Source of the DNA: an uncultured Treponema sp.
Lineage (GTDB): Bacteria > Spirochaetota > Spirochaetia > Treponematales > Treponemataceae
NCBI GenBank assembly: GCA_938045195.1
Contig: CALINC010000144.1
Coordinates: 1-11,117 of the forward strand
Direction: 5' to 3'
DNA: 11,117 nt
Shown here: in pieces, positions 1 through 6,533 of the stretch
How the letters are laid out: every line of letters starts with the position of its first letter
Position numbering within the stretch: the first letter of the stretch is position 1
Position numbers and translations under genes: made by a program
The notes under the pieces: model-generated
Told to the model about the DNA's origin: nothing
The model's database searches: none
What the model saw: the letters and a program-made list of their open reading frames with translations, nothing else

Positions 1-524
1 CATCTAAAGTTCTTAAGGACGGATACGGTCAATGCAATACAAAAGGAACACTCTTCATGGCTTTGTTGCGTGCCTGCGAAATTCCTTGTCGAGTTCATGG
101 TTTTACCATAGACAAACAATTACAGAAAGGAGTAATGAGCGGATTTGTTTATAAAAATGCACCGCAGAATATATTTCACAGTTGGGTTGAAGTGTATTTT
201 GAAGATAAGTGGTATGAACTTGAAGCCTTTATACTGGACCAAAAGTATTTATCAAAGCTGCAAAAACAATTTGCAAGCTGCAACGGTTCTTTCTGCGGTT
301 ATGGTGTTGCGGTAAAAGATTTCCGGCATCCGATAATTGATTTTGACAGGAACAACACGTACATACAAAGCGAAGGAATTACTCAAGATTTTGGAGTATG
401 GAATTCTCCTGATGAATTATTGAAACAACATCATCAGGAAGTGTCAGGAATAAAAGCCTTTGCTTACAAACATTTAGGAAGGCATTTGATGAATTGCAAG
501 GTAAAGAAAATAAGGAATACCTGA
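1..524 (+). CDS. Transglutaminase-like (papain-fold) protein, 5' end outside the window
   Basis: The reading frame is open from the first base of the window, so the gene begins upstream; the ATG at 57 is internal. Codons 27-47 read GQCNTKG, which carries the likely catalytic Cys (codon 33-35). It is followed by an Ile/Leu-rich helix and, about 48 residues later, the motif FHSWVEVYFEDKWYELE, which supplies the catalytic His (codon 177-179). An acidic residue four positions after the Trp (Glu) sits where the Asp of the Cys-His-Asp triad usually lies. This order is typical of the transglutaminase-like superfamily, whose members act as peptidases or amide-bond enzymes; the substrate cannot be told. 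The C-terminus (RHLMNCKVKKIR) looks like a natural basic end. The missing N-terminal part is of unknown length. No partner is evident; the gene is followed closely by a small membrane protein on the same strand. Confidence 0.8.
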   Translation, partial: SKVLKDGYGQCNTKGTLFMALLRACEIPCRVHGFTIDKQLQKGVMSGFVYKNAPQNIFHSWVEVYFEDKWYELEAFILDQKYLSKLQKQFASCNGSFCGYGVAVKDFRHPIIDFDRNNTYIQSEGITQDFGVWNSPDELLKQHHQEVSGIKAFAYKHLGRHLMNCKVKKIRNT

Positions 525-556
525 ATTACGGGTTATTAAAGATGGGAAAGAAACCT

Positions 557-772
557 ATGACAGATAACTATATTACATTCAGACTCTATGTGCCGCTCGG
601 TATAATGACTCTCTTAATCGTTATGTTGTTTTTTCATAGGCATCATACACTTAGATACTTATACATCATCAACTTCTTCTGCTTACTTGCGGCTGTATTC
701 GTCTATTTTATTTTCAGAAAACATCCTGTAGGATATGAGTATCCTAATTTATACAGGGAATTTTATCACTGA
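557..772 (+). CDS. Small two-helix membrane protein of unknown function
   Basis: I do not recognise the family. From the ATG at 557 the product is 71 residues. It has two hydrophobic segments (about residues 10-24, VPLGIMTLLIVMLFF, and 32-50, LYIINFFCLLAAVFVYFIF) joined by a short His/Arg-rich loop, and ends in a polar tyrosine-rich tail. The frame is open further upstream: an in-frame ATG at 542 adds five residues, and a TTG at 494 would overlap the preceding gene by 31 bp. None has a strong ribosome binding site; GGGAAAG at 544-550 lies seven bases before the ATG at 557, so I prefer that start. The extra upstream codons are probably the shadow of the transglutaminase gene's end. Small two-helix proteins are common among immunity proteins for membrane-acting toxins, but this is only an inference from the setting. 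Confidence 0.5.
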   Translation: MTDNYITFRLYVPLGIMTLLIVMLFFHRHHTLRYLYIINFFCLLAAVFVYFIFRKHPVGYEYPNLYREFYH

Positions 773-809
773 AAAGCGGATAATGTATAATTAAAAGAGA
801 TTATGTGAA

Positions 810-1616
810 ATGGCAATAGACGGTGTAAAAATTATAGACAGTGACGATGGGTATGATATTTATAATTCTATAGTAGAACGATATAAAGACGGTGAAAATA
901 TCGACACAATAATTGAAGATATTTTAAATGACGAAAATAATTTTTGTATAGATTCATTTTACACGGAGATTTACTGGACTGCATTCGCTTATTCTTTGTG
1001 GAAGGTCGGACATTTACCTGAGAAGATAAAGAATAAGGCATTAAAAATAATTGCAAAAGGTGCTGATGATTTCTGGCTTGAAATTGACGGCAAAGCTTTA
1101 AAGCAAAGACAGAAGGAACTTGATAAACTGGCAGTACAGCTGCAAAGTGAAAATCAAAAACCGATTAAGGTACCGAAGGCAAAAATTAAACGAAATCCGT
1201 ATTTTAACGTGGGGGAAGTGCTTGCCGTTAAATTTGAGAATGAGTACGGCGTCGTTTTTGTTTCAGATGTTGACCAGACACCAAGAAAAATAGAATATCA
1301 TTTAGCTTGTACGCGCTTGCTGCAAAAAGATAAGCCGACTATGGATGATTTTTTGAACAGCCAAATTGCCTGTAAGAAACAAAATACGGACTATGCTCTG
1401 GATACGGATTGCTGGTTTAATCACAAAGATTTAGGGCTCCTATTAGATAAACTTGAAAAGATAGGTGAAGTCGTTTTTGAAGATTATTCTTTAGGATTAT
1501 TAGCGCCTGCGCATACATTGGAAAATATATACGAAGAAATTACCGCCGACAAGAAGATTTGGCAACTTCGCTTTATAGAAACTTATCATTTGATAAAAGA
1601 AATTAACATAATATAG
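810..1616 (+). CDS. Two-domain protein with Imm26-like C-terminal half, candidate immunity protein
   Basis: A 268-residue soluble protein. Residues 1-115 are helical and acidic (many Asp/Glu), with a segment (about 50-110: YWTAFAYSLWKVG, then ALKIIAKGADDFW, then a Lys/Gln-rich helix) resembling an N-terminal module I associate with bacterial immunity-like proteins. After a Lys/Pro-rich linker (115-130), the motif NPYFNVGEVLAVKFENEYGVVFV (about 129-151) has the GxVxAxxxxxxYGxxxV pattern of Imm26-type domains. Both assignments come from family memory, not from a search. The start is supported by a purine-rich AAAGAGA at 794-800, nine bases before ATG. The stop codon overlaps the possible GTG start of the next gene by one base (TAGTG), so the two may be coupled. 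No toxin partner is visible. Confidence 0.7.
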   Translation: MAIDGVKIIDSDDGYDIYNSIVERYKDGENIDTIIEDILNDENNFCIDSFYTEIYWTAFAYSLWKVGHLPEKIKNKALKIIAKGADDFWLEIDGKALKQRQKELDKLAVQLQSENQKPIKVPKAKIKRNPYFNVGEVLAVKFENEYGVVFVSDVDQTPRKIEYHLACTRLLQKDKPTMDDFLNSQIACKKQNTDYALDTDCWFNHKDLGLLLDKLEKIGEVVFEDYSLGLLAPAHTLENIYEEITADKKIWQLRFIETYHLIKEINII

Positions 1617-1627
1617 TGGACACATAC

Positions 1628-2152
1628 ATGATGAAAAAATTTGAATTTGTGGCAGGAACACCAAAAAGCGAAATGATTATGGGATTATGCTTTCCGATAA
1701 GCTTTATGTTTCCTATATTACTAACCTACCTGCTGTTATTTTATTCTGGAATGATTACTTACAAAATTCATCCGCTATTTAAATTTTTAGTGTTTTTACC
1801 TGCATTTGTTATATCATATCTTATTATAAAAAAAATTCGTAAAAGTGTAGCAAAAAAATTTATTGTTTATATCGATAAGCTTAATATAAGAATTTTAGAA
1901 AATGAAAAAGAAATTATAGCCGGTAAAATCTCATTTTGTAAAATCAAATCGAATCATGATAAATTGCTAAAGGTTGATATAGGAATTGATAACCGGAAAA
2001 TATCATTTATATCAAGACCGAAAGAATACAAAATAATTACAGGCGCTACATCCTTCAATCCTTTCGGGATAAGCGATATATCAGACATGAGCCGATTATT
2101 GACCTTGGGAAGAGAAGTACACGAGCTTATTGAAAAACAAGGGGAAAATTAG
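1628..2152 (+). CDS. Membrane protein with two helices and a cytoplasmic tail, unknown family
   Basis: About 174 residues from the ATG at 1628; a second ATG follows at 1631, and a GTG at 1616 overlaps the preceding stop codon. Two hydrophobic stretches near the N-terminus (about residues 15-37, GLCFPISFMFPILLTYLLLFYSG, and 48-64, FLVFLPAFVISYLIIKK) form a helical hairpin. They are followed by a Lys/Arg cluster (KKIRKSVAKK), which by the positive-inside rule puts the rest in the cytoplasm. The tail (about 105 residues) alternates short beta-like segments (FIVYIDKLNIRIL, KVDIGIDNRKISFI) and ends in a helix with LLTLGREVHELIEK, a layout seen in PH-like membrane-associated domains; I cannot name the family. 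It is the last plus-strand gene and converges on the minus-strand gene ending at 2192. Confidence 0.65.
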   Translation: MMKKFEFVAGTPKSEMIMGLCFPISFMFPILLTYLLLFYSGMITYKIHPLFKFLVFLPAFVISYLIIKKIRKSVAKKFIVYIDKLNIRILENEKEIIAGKISFCKIKSNHDKLLKVDIGIDNRKISFISRPKEYKIITGATSFNPFGISDISDMSRLLTLGREVHELIEKQGEN

Positions 2153-2191
2153 ATTTACCGGCATAAATAAATAGCGCATGTTTGTATCTTC

Positions 2192-3184
2192 CTAATTCAT
2201 CCATTTTTTCATTATTTCAGTGAAATCGGAAATCATTAAATTGAAATCATAATTCGGTGTTTTCTTTCTTTGTTTTTCTGCAATAGTTTTAAGTGCAATT
2301 AAAAAATACTCTGCCAGTTTTTCTTTTTGCTGACGATGTGTTAATCGGCTGAATTCTTTTTCAAAATGTATAACTACATTTATCTTGCCTGCATCTGCTC
2401 TAAATGGCCCGTATTGAAATCGGGGACGCAAGTAATATCCGTTTTCGGAAATCTCTTCTTTTGTGTATAATTTCTGTAATTCTTTTGCGGCTTCTTGATT
2501 TGATAATTTGCGCCCCGATTCATCGATGACATAGTTTGTTTTACAATGAGCATTATCATAATAGCTGAAAGCACATTTCAATAAAATACAATTTACGGCT
2601 TTGCCGTATTTTTCGGGACGCATCTTTTTATTTAATTCGTCCTGAAGTTTTTCTTTAATGCTTTCTATAACCGGTTTTGAATTTTCATAACAGTTTGATA
2701 TTGTATGCACAATCCAAACAGGATTTTTAGGAATCCAATTACGTTGACTTTCAATTTTTATGTCTTCTATATTTTCTGTTACGGAGTAATCCCAACACAT
2801 CGATTGCTTCTTGTCTTTGCAGTCGGGAGAGGGGTAATAGGAAGTTCTACCCTGCTCCATCGTAAAGCCCATTTTTCTTTTTGACCATATTGCCTCGACA
2901 AAACGGAGCTCTCCAAATCTGTTGCAAAAAAAAGTACGGGGGTTACCGTTAAAAAACACACCTCTTGACGATTCCAAAGGTTCATGGTTTCCCCAACCGA
3001 TTACGGCAAGACATTCGCAAAGACGCACCGCCTTGTTCCACTCCGATACGCTTTTATAATCCGCATATTTTAAAAATTCCGCAAAAAGTTTTTCACGTAT
3101 GTTTTCAATGGAGTTTTGAGAATGTAAAAAATCTTCCAGTTCCGATAAGCTGGTAATTGCATAAATTTCGTTCATATTTGCCAT
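2192..3184 (-). CDS. DUF6138-like protein of unknown function, possibly N-terminally truncated
   Basis: A 330-residue soluble protein with a coherent sequence throughout. Landmarks include AVRLCECLAVIGWGNHEP (about 52-69), NPRTFFCNRFGELRF (80-95), KNPVWIVHTISNCYENSKP (150-170), CAFSYYDNAHCKTNYVIDE (205-223) and FRADAGKINVVIHFEKEFSRLTHRQQKEKLAEYFLIALK (260-300). I associate this sequence style with DUF6138-type proteins near immunity and toxin loci; function unknown. Two starts are possible: ATG at 3184, or ATG at 3175, which has AAGG nine bases upstream. The region immediately upstream is not a normal leader: it is the interrupted coding sequence of a DUF1963 gene. This start may therefore have been created by a deletion, and residues may be missing from the N-terminus. 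It is the last gene of the minus-strand run. Confidence 0.7.
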   Translation of the reverse strand: MANMNEIYAITSLSELEDFLHSQNSIENIREKLFAEFLKYADYKSVSEWNKAVRLCECLAVIGWGNHEPLESSRGVFFNGNPRTFFCNRFGELRFVEAIWSKRKMGFTMEQGRTSYYPSPDCKDKKQSMCWDYSVTENIEDIKIESQRNWIPKNPVWIVHTISNCYENSKPVIESIKEKLQDELNKKMRPEKYGKAVNCILLKCAFSYYDNAHCKTNYVIDESGRKLSNQEAAKELQKLYTKEEISENGYYLRPRFQYGPFRADAGKINVVIHFEKEFSRLTHRQQKEKLAEYFLIALKTIAEKQRKKTPNYDFNLMISDFTEIMKKWMN

Positions 3185-3362
3185 CCTTGTCTTTCGGATA
3201 GTCCGTACCGACAGGCAAATAAGGGGTTCCCCAAAACTTGGAACTTTTTATATCCGTTGTTTCACCGTCGTTTAGGGCTGTCGCAAGAATTTCGACAGAA
3301 CGCTGCCTGTATTTTTGTAAAGCGGTTTCGTATTCTTTCATAAAATCGGGAATTTGTTTCAT
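3105..3362 (-). pseudogene. Truncated DUF1963 (YwqG-like) gene, N-terminal part only
   Basis: From the ATG at 3362 (AAGGAAT lies seven bases upstream, better placed than for the ATG at 3368) the product runs MKQIPDFMKEYETALQKY and reaches SSKFWGTPYLPVGTDYPKD followed by KDGK. That is the signature of the N-terminus of DUF1963/YwqG-like proteins (SKxxGxPYLPxGxxYPxDxxGxP). In an intact protein this continues with an LLAQINF segment and about 200 more residues. Here the match stops after DKDGK at about 3177, and the frame runs on for 24 unrelated residues before a stop at 3105, inside the DUF6138-like gene in another frame. Most of the gene appears to have been deleted and its stump joined to the next gene. 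The stop of the upstream HEAT gene is 17 bp away. DUF1963 proteins are frequent in immunity-type arrays. Confidence 0.7.
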
Positions 3363-3379
3363 GATCATATTCCTTATAT

Positions 3380-4238
3380 TTAATCCTTACTTAAAAATCT
3401 GACAGCCGATTTGCGAGCCTTTTCTATTTTTACTGCATCTTCATTTTCAACAGCGATAGACGATATCCATTTTTTGCCGAATAAACTCTGTGCCGACTCT
3501 ATCATTACGCCGCATGCAAAAAGGTCTTTTTCCGCAGCGATTGCCTGTCTAAAAACATCTTTTACATCCGGGAGTATTGTTTGACTATGCAGTCTGTTAC
3601 ATGATAATTGCCATAGCCCCGAAGCTGACCATGCACGGCAAAGACTATCCTCGTCGTGAAGCATTCTGTCATTAAAAATACCAATCTCTTGCGCTGTCCC
3701 AACCCACCCTACAGCTATCAGCACTTTTCGCCTCAGAACACAGTCCTTCGTATTTAAATACGAAACGAGTATCGGCACAAGACGATTGCATGCAGCCGTA
3801 TGAAAATCGCGATGTTTCGACCTTACAAGAATTTCGGCAATGAGATAGGCGGTAAACACCCGTATTTTTTCGGTTGAAGCTTTGTTTATAGCCGCAAAAA
3901 GAAAATCAATCCCCGCTAAATCGTGTTTATCGAAACTGTTATCCAAATGCAACGGATCATCTCGCTCCCAGTCTTCGCAAATCAATTCGTAATGATAAGC
4001 GAGCTGATTACTGCCGCCTAAATCGGCTATAAAACCGATACATTCGCTAAGAGGAAAACCGGTTCTTTGTAACTCGGCATACTTTTTTTGTAAATCTTCT
4101 TTTGTAAGATTTTGACGGCGTAACCGCTCCGCTTCAAGTTCTTGCAAAACTTTTTCCTTCCTTTAATATATCTTCAAAAAGAGGGAGAGTCTCTGCATGC
4201 TCCATTTTTAAGTTATGAATATAAGAATTGTTTTTCAT
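3380..4238 (-). CDS. HEAT-repeat protein with a frameshift near its start
   Basis: The long frame (4147 to 3380, 255 codons) starts only at a TTG and lacks a ribosome binding site. Just upstream, another frame begins with ATG at 4238, nine bases after a good GGGAG (4248-4252), and reads MKNNSYIHNLKMEHAETLPLFEDILKEGK before a stop soon after the long frame opens. Joining them at the A5 (gGAAAAAg) or T4 run around 4150-4160 gives a continuous protein of about 285 residues (EDILKEGK then QELEAERLRRQNLTKEDLQ). Removing one base from either run restores the frame, so this is a one-base insertion, an assembly error or a switch. The body is alpha-helical with HEAT-type repeats (FTAYLIAEILV; RKVLIAVGWVG; LCRAWSASGLWQL). 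HEAT arrays serve as protein-binding scaffolds; the partner is unknown. Confidence 0.7.
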
Positions 4239-4275
4239 ACAATATCACTCCCTGTGTATTTTTAGTAAATTTGTT

Positions 4276-4578
4276 TTACAGCTTATATTTTTCAATCAGC
4301 TCCATCAGCACAGACGCGGTATCAATTTCTTCTGAAAGTAAATCGTCAAACTCTTCTTCAAGCTCATCTTGTCTGTCACAAATCCATAATAAAAATTCTT
4401 TTGCTTTTTCATAGTTTTGATGAATAAAATAATATTCACCTAAAATACACTTTGCAGATGTAACACTGGCAAGATCATCATCGAGTTCGATTACCTTATT
4501 TAAAGTTTCCAAAGCCTCGTCATATAATTTTTTATTTAGTTGAAGCATGCCCTTTTTTAGATATAATTCTCCATTCAT
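4276..4578 (-). CDS. Small TPR-repeat protein
   Basis: A 100-residue, strongly acidic helical protein. Residues about 2-35 (LYLKKGMLQLNKKLYDEALETLNKVIELDD) and 38-72 (SAKCILGEYYFIHQNYEKAKEFLLWICD) match the tetratricopeptide pattern (W/L-x2-G-x3-Y-x8-A-x6). That makes two TPR units plus a C-terminal helix (TASVLMELIEKYKL). A TAGGGG lies six bases upstream of the ATG at 4578, so the start is well supported. TPRs bind peptides or partner proteins; none can be identified here. The gene starts 26 bp after the preceding HEAT gene and is probably in the same operon. The sequence is complete and shows no damage. Confidence 0.75.
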   Translation of the reverse strand: MNGELYLKKGMLQLNKKLYDEALETLNKVIELDDDLASVTSAKCILGEYYFIHQNYEKAKEFLLWICDRQDELEEEFDDLLSEEIDTASVLMELIEKYKL

Positions 4579-4595
4579 ATTTTACCCCTATAATG

Positions 4596-4630
4596 TTTAT
4601 TTTATCATCTTTTAACCGTTTTTGTAAGTG
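4596..4630. repeat. Leader/gene-end repeat, copy 1 (functional end of the HEAT gene)
   Basis: The stretch covers the last codons and stop of the HEAT gene 4605-5339 plus the first bases of the TPR gene's leader. It resembles 5802-5835: the first 19 bases (TTTATTnTATCATCTTTTA) differ at one position, then the match continues with a one-base gap to GTnAGTG or GTGAGTG. Confidence 0.65.
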
Positions 4631-5339
4631 CTGTAATTATATTGTCCAGTGTTTCAGATACGGAATTAAAGCCGGCTTTTTTTGCAGCCTTAGGAGTTTT
4701 TTCCAATGAAAATGATACGGCTTCTTTTAAAGCTTCTGCATCTTTTAGTGAAATAAGATTTTCCTTCGTCACAGTATTCTCAAAAGAGTCTGTAATAACT
4801 TTATCATCATTCAAAAGTGAATAACAATTGCGAATCATTATGCCGATATAAGAAAGTGTTATATAATCACGTTTTTTCTGCATAAGCTCTATGATTACAG
4901 GCCAAACTTCGGAAGTTTTCTTTAAATACCAAAGCAGGCTTGCTGCAGCTTGCCGTACAGAGGCATCCTGATGCACTAAAAATAATTCTCCGAGCTCACA
5001 AGCCTTTATTTTGAATTCTGTGTTTTCTTTTTTTAAGATAAAGTTTTGAGAATCTTTTACCAAATAAGCTAAATCAATATAACGTTCACAATATGTTTTA
5101 ATCAAAAATAAATATTCCCATAACAGTTTCGGATCTTTTTCTGATTTTACTATTTTAAAAAGCTTTGTGTAATTTTTAGTTTCAGAAAACCAATCTCTTA
5201 TCGGATAGGTATTCTTCGTACCCGTTTCCAAACAAGAGGCTTGTCTTAAAAACTTTATCCCTTTTGTTTTCATGCTAATATCGCTGCTTTGCGCTTGCAG
5301 CAATGCTTCATCTAATGCTTCTTTTGAATACTTTGCCAT
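4605..5339 (-). CDS. HEAT-like helical repeat protein
   Basis: 244 residues, almost entirely helical. A HEAT-type repeat is clearest at about 120-150 (KACELGELFLVHQDASVRQAAASLLWYL), with further helices before (LLWEYLFLIKTYCERYIDLAYLV) and after (VWPVIIELMQKKRDYITLSYIGIMI). The C-terminus is Lys-rich (ITALTKTVKR). The start ATG lies four bases after the stop of the preceding gene (TAA-GAAT-ATG), so translation is probably coupled; the nearest purine box, GAGGG, is about 13 bases off. Such proteins are common in immunity arrays and probably bind a partner protein, but no partner or activity can be assigned. The 3' end of this gene is echoed by a degenerate copy at 5802-5835. Confidence 0.75.
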   Translation of the reverse strand: MAKYSKEALDEALLQAQSSDISMKTKGIKFLRQASCLETGTKNTYPIRDWFSETKNYTKLFKIVKSEKDPKLLWEYLFLIKTYCERYIDLAYLVKDSQNFILKKENTEFKIKACELGELFLVHQDASVRQAAASLLWYLKKTSEVWPVIIELMQKKRDYITLSYIGIMIRNCYSLLNDDKVITDSFENTVTKENLISLKDAEALKEAVSFSLEKTPKAAKKAGFNSVSETLDNIITALTKTVKR

Positions 5340-5343
5340 ATTC

Positions 5344-5784
5344 TTAACTAATCCCTCTTAAACTTTTAAGAACAATTTCTTTAAACAGCTCGCCATCAAA
5401 ATTATATCCGGCTGCTTTAAGCTTTTTTTCAATAATTCCGCCTAACTGTATCAACGAGTTTTCCATGAATAGAATAAACTTTCTATCCACTGGAAGAACA
5501 GGTTCTAACGACCAATAGTTTTTATCGATACAAAACTCTGTCGTATATTCTGTCTTTGCACGGAAATATCGGGTTGCAGTAATACCCGTTTTATCGCAAT
5601 AAGAAGAAACATCTCCGCTGATATATACGTTGATTTTTATTCTATCTAGCCCTTCAAAAAATATTTTTTTAAAATGCTCTTTCAAGGAGTTTCTCATTTT
5701 TATTATCAATGAATGAACAATTTTCCCACCATCAACCTCAACCGTAATTTCACCGCCGATTACCGTACTCAAAATAACTTCCAT
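5344..5784 (-). CDS. Unknown small soluble protein, candidate immunity protein
   Basis: 146 residues. I cannot name the family with confidence. The order of elements is a beta strand (VILSTVIGGEITVEVDG), a helix (HSLIIKMRNSLKEHFKKIFFEGL), strands (DRIKINVYISGDV; TATRYFRAKTEYTTEFCID), then a long C-terminal helical part (FILFMENSLIQLGGIIEKKLKAAG). This alpha/beta layout resembles several small immunity-protein families (Imm12 or Imm39-like by general impression, not by search). The start is well supported: GAGGAGA sits seven bases before ATG at 5784. The stop is four bases before the next gene's ATG. The leader contains a fragment related to the end of the neighbouring HEAT gene. Confidence 0.65.
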   Translation of the reverse strand: MEVILSTVIGGEITVEVDGGKIVHSLIIKMRNSLKEHFKKIFFEGLDRIKINVYISGDVSSYCDKTGITATRYFRAKTEYTTEFCIDKNYWSLEPVLPVDRKFILFMENSLIQLGGIIEKKLKAAGYNFDGELFKEIVLKSLRGIS

Positions 5785-5801
5785 ATTGCTGTCTCCTCAT
5801 A

Positions 5802-5835
5802 TTTATTCTATCATCTTTTAGCAATTTTGTGAGTG
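5802..5835. repeat. Leader/gene-end repeat, copy 2 (remnant between two genes)
   Basis: On the minus strand this reads CACAAAATTGCTAAAAGATGA, similar to the last seven codons (ending TVKR-stop) of the HEAT gene 4605-5339. Here it follows the stop of the membrane gene and precedes the GAGGAGA site of the gene starting at 5784. It is best read as the residual 3' end of a lost paralogue, and it is not translated as part of any current gene. Confidence 0.6.
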
Positions 5836-5845
5836 TACTATTCTT

Positions 5846-6346
5846 TTATATTGTTACCTTTATTGTAAGATTATCAAAAACGCTGTCAAAAAAATAAAGA
5901 GAAAAAATAACAATAATGGGAATGATGATAAGTTCAATGTAGTATAGTTTGGCCGAAATTGTATTTTGTTGAAAAATTTTTATTTTTCTTGTAAGCTGAC
6001 TAATAGCTAAAAACAAATTCGTTATTATAAACGATACTAAAAATCTATAACTCTCGATAACAATATCAAAAGAAAAGATAAGAGTTCCGGTAAAAACCCC
6101 TGTCTTTGGGAGATGGTACCCGATGATATACACCGCAATATTTAGCATGATGTAGTTCAAAAAAGTTTTAAGATATTTATTTTCAATTTTCGAAAACAAA
6201 TCGGGAAGCCCGCCCCAAAGAGGAGCCGAATCATTATATCTTCTTTGTTTTATCAGTGTGAAAAATCTTGTGATTAACACTATATCGGCTGTAAAAATTA
6301 AAAGAGTAAAAATTACCATTACTGTTGTAGTTACAATTTTATTCAT
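5846..6346 (-). CDS. Four-helix integral membrane protein (intact copy of a duplicated gene)
   Basis: 166 residues with four predicted membrane segments: about 9-30 (VMVIFTLLIFTADIVLITRFF), 60-80 (FLNYIMLNIAVYIIGYHL), 86-113 (TLIFSFDIVIESYRFLVSFIITNLFLA) and 134-154 (YYIELIIIPIIVIFSLYFF). The first loop carries a conserved-looking LWGGLPDLF and the basic segment TRKIKIF precedes the last helix. The family is not recognised. The ATG is separated by one base from the TAA of the upstream HEAT remnant and has no clear ribosome binding site, so it may rely on translational coupling. A shortened copy of the same gene lies at 8243-8304, behind an intact HEAT gene at the identical TAA-T-ATG junction. 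The two genes therefore form an ancestral pair, and they may work together. Confidence 0.7.
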   Translation of the reverse strand: MNKIVTTTVMVIFTLLIFTADIVLITRFFTLIKQRRYNDSAPLWGGLPDLFSKIENKYLKTFLNYIMLNIAVYIIGYHLPKTGVFTGTLIFSFDIVIESYRFLVSFIITNLFLAISQLTRKIKIFQQNTISAKLYYIELIIIPIIVIFSLYFFDSVFDNLTIKVTI

Positions 6347-6461
6347 ATTAATTTCTAAAGATATGCGAAAAATTTACTGTGAACACTTCCTGTTCTTTGG
6401 GAGAAAGATTCTCGAAATCTTTATTTATCCTTGCAAATATCTTTTTTGCAAATTCATTTTC
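6324..6461. repeat. 138-bp direct repeat, proximal copy
   Basis: This stretch matches 8282-8419 with 4 mismatches in 138 bp and no gaps, at an offset of 1,958 bp. It spans the last part of the HEAT gene, the TAA-T-ATG junction and the first 23 bases of the membrane gene. Repeats of this length and identity are good substrates for homologous recombination. Exchange between the two would remove the LRR gene and restore a full HEAT-membrane pair. Confidence 0.95.
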
Positions 6462-6524
6462 AGAATCCTCGGCTAAGTAAGCAATCGTTAAAACGCTTGC
6501 GCCGTCCAAATAATTCGGAAACAT
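6348..6524 (-). pseudogene. Internally deleted copy of the HEAT-repeat gene (58 codons left)
   Basis: An open frame starts with MFPNYLDGASVL at 6524 and ends HIFRN-stop at 6348. Compared with the intact gene at 8306-8899, residues 81-97 (GASVLTIAYLAEGSENE in the intact copy) are joined directly to residues 164-197. The 198-bp in-frame loss lies between two 9-bp TTCATTTTC repeats (plus strand). The first residues, MFPNYLD, resemble the intact start (LFPNWTLD), so a second in-frame deletion probably removed residues about 14-80. It begins nine bases after the LRR gene's stop. With only about one and a half helical repeats it is unlikely to fold like the parent. Its frame is nevertheless unbroken, so it may be translated and could serve to couple the downstream membrane gene. 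Confidence 0.8.
6453..6503. repeat. 51-bp copy of an internal part of the HEAT gene
   Basis: Matches 8609-8659 with 3 differences, at an offset of 2,156 bp. The first nine bases (TTCATTTTC) also match 8411-8419 at the other offset, so the junction falls somewhere inside this 9-mer. Homology ends at about 6503, where a second junction must lie. Confidence 0.9.
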
Positions 6525-6533
6525 CTTTTAATC

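Noticed and set aside
494..556. An upstream extension of the small membrane protein from TTG 494, reading LQGKENKEYLNYGLL.
   Set aside because: It overlaps the natural-looking C-terminus of the transglutaminase-like gene, uses a TTG without a ribosome binding site, and looks like a shadow. A frameshift joining the two genes was also considered, but the basic in-frame end is typical of the first protein.
763..791. Promoter-like TTATCA, 17 bases, TATAAT before the gene at 810.
   Set aside because: Transcription would start at about 798, inside the likely ribosome binding site, and the -35 matches only four of six bases in a very AT-rich stretch.
2153..2191. A terminator between the convergent genes.
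   Set aside because: No stable hairpin or T-run could be found in the 39 bp, so nothing was annotated.
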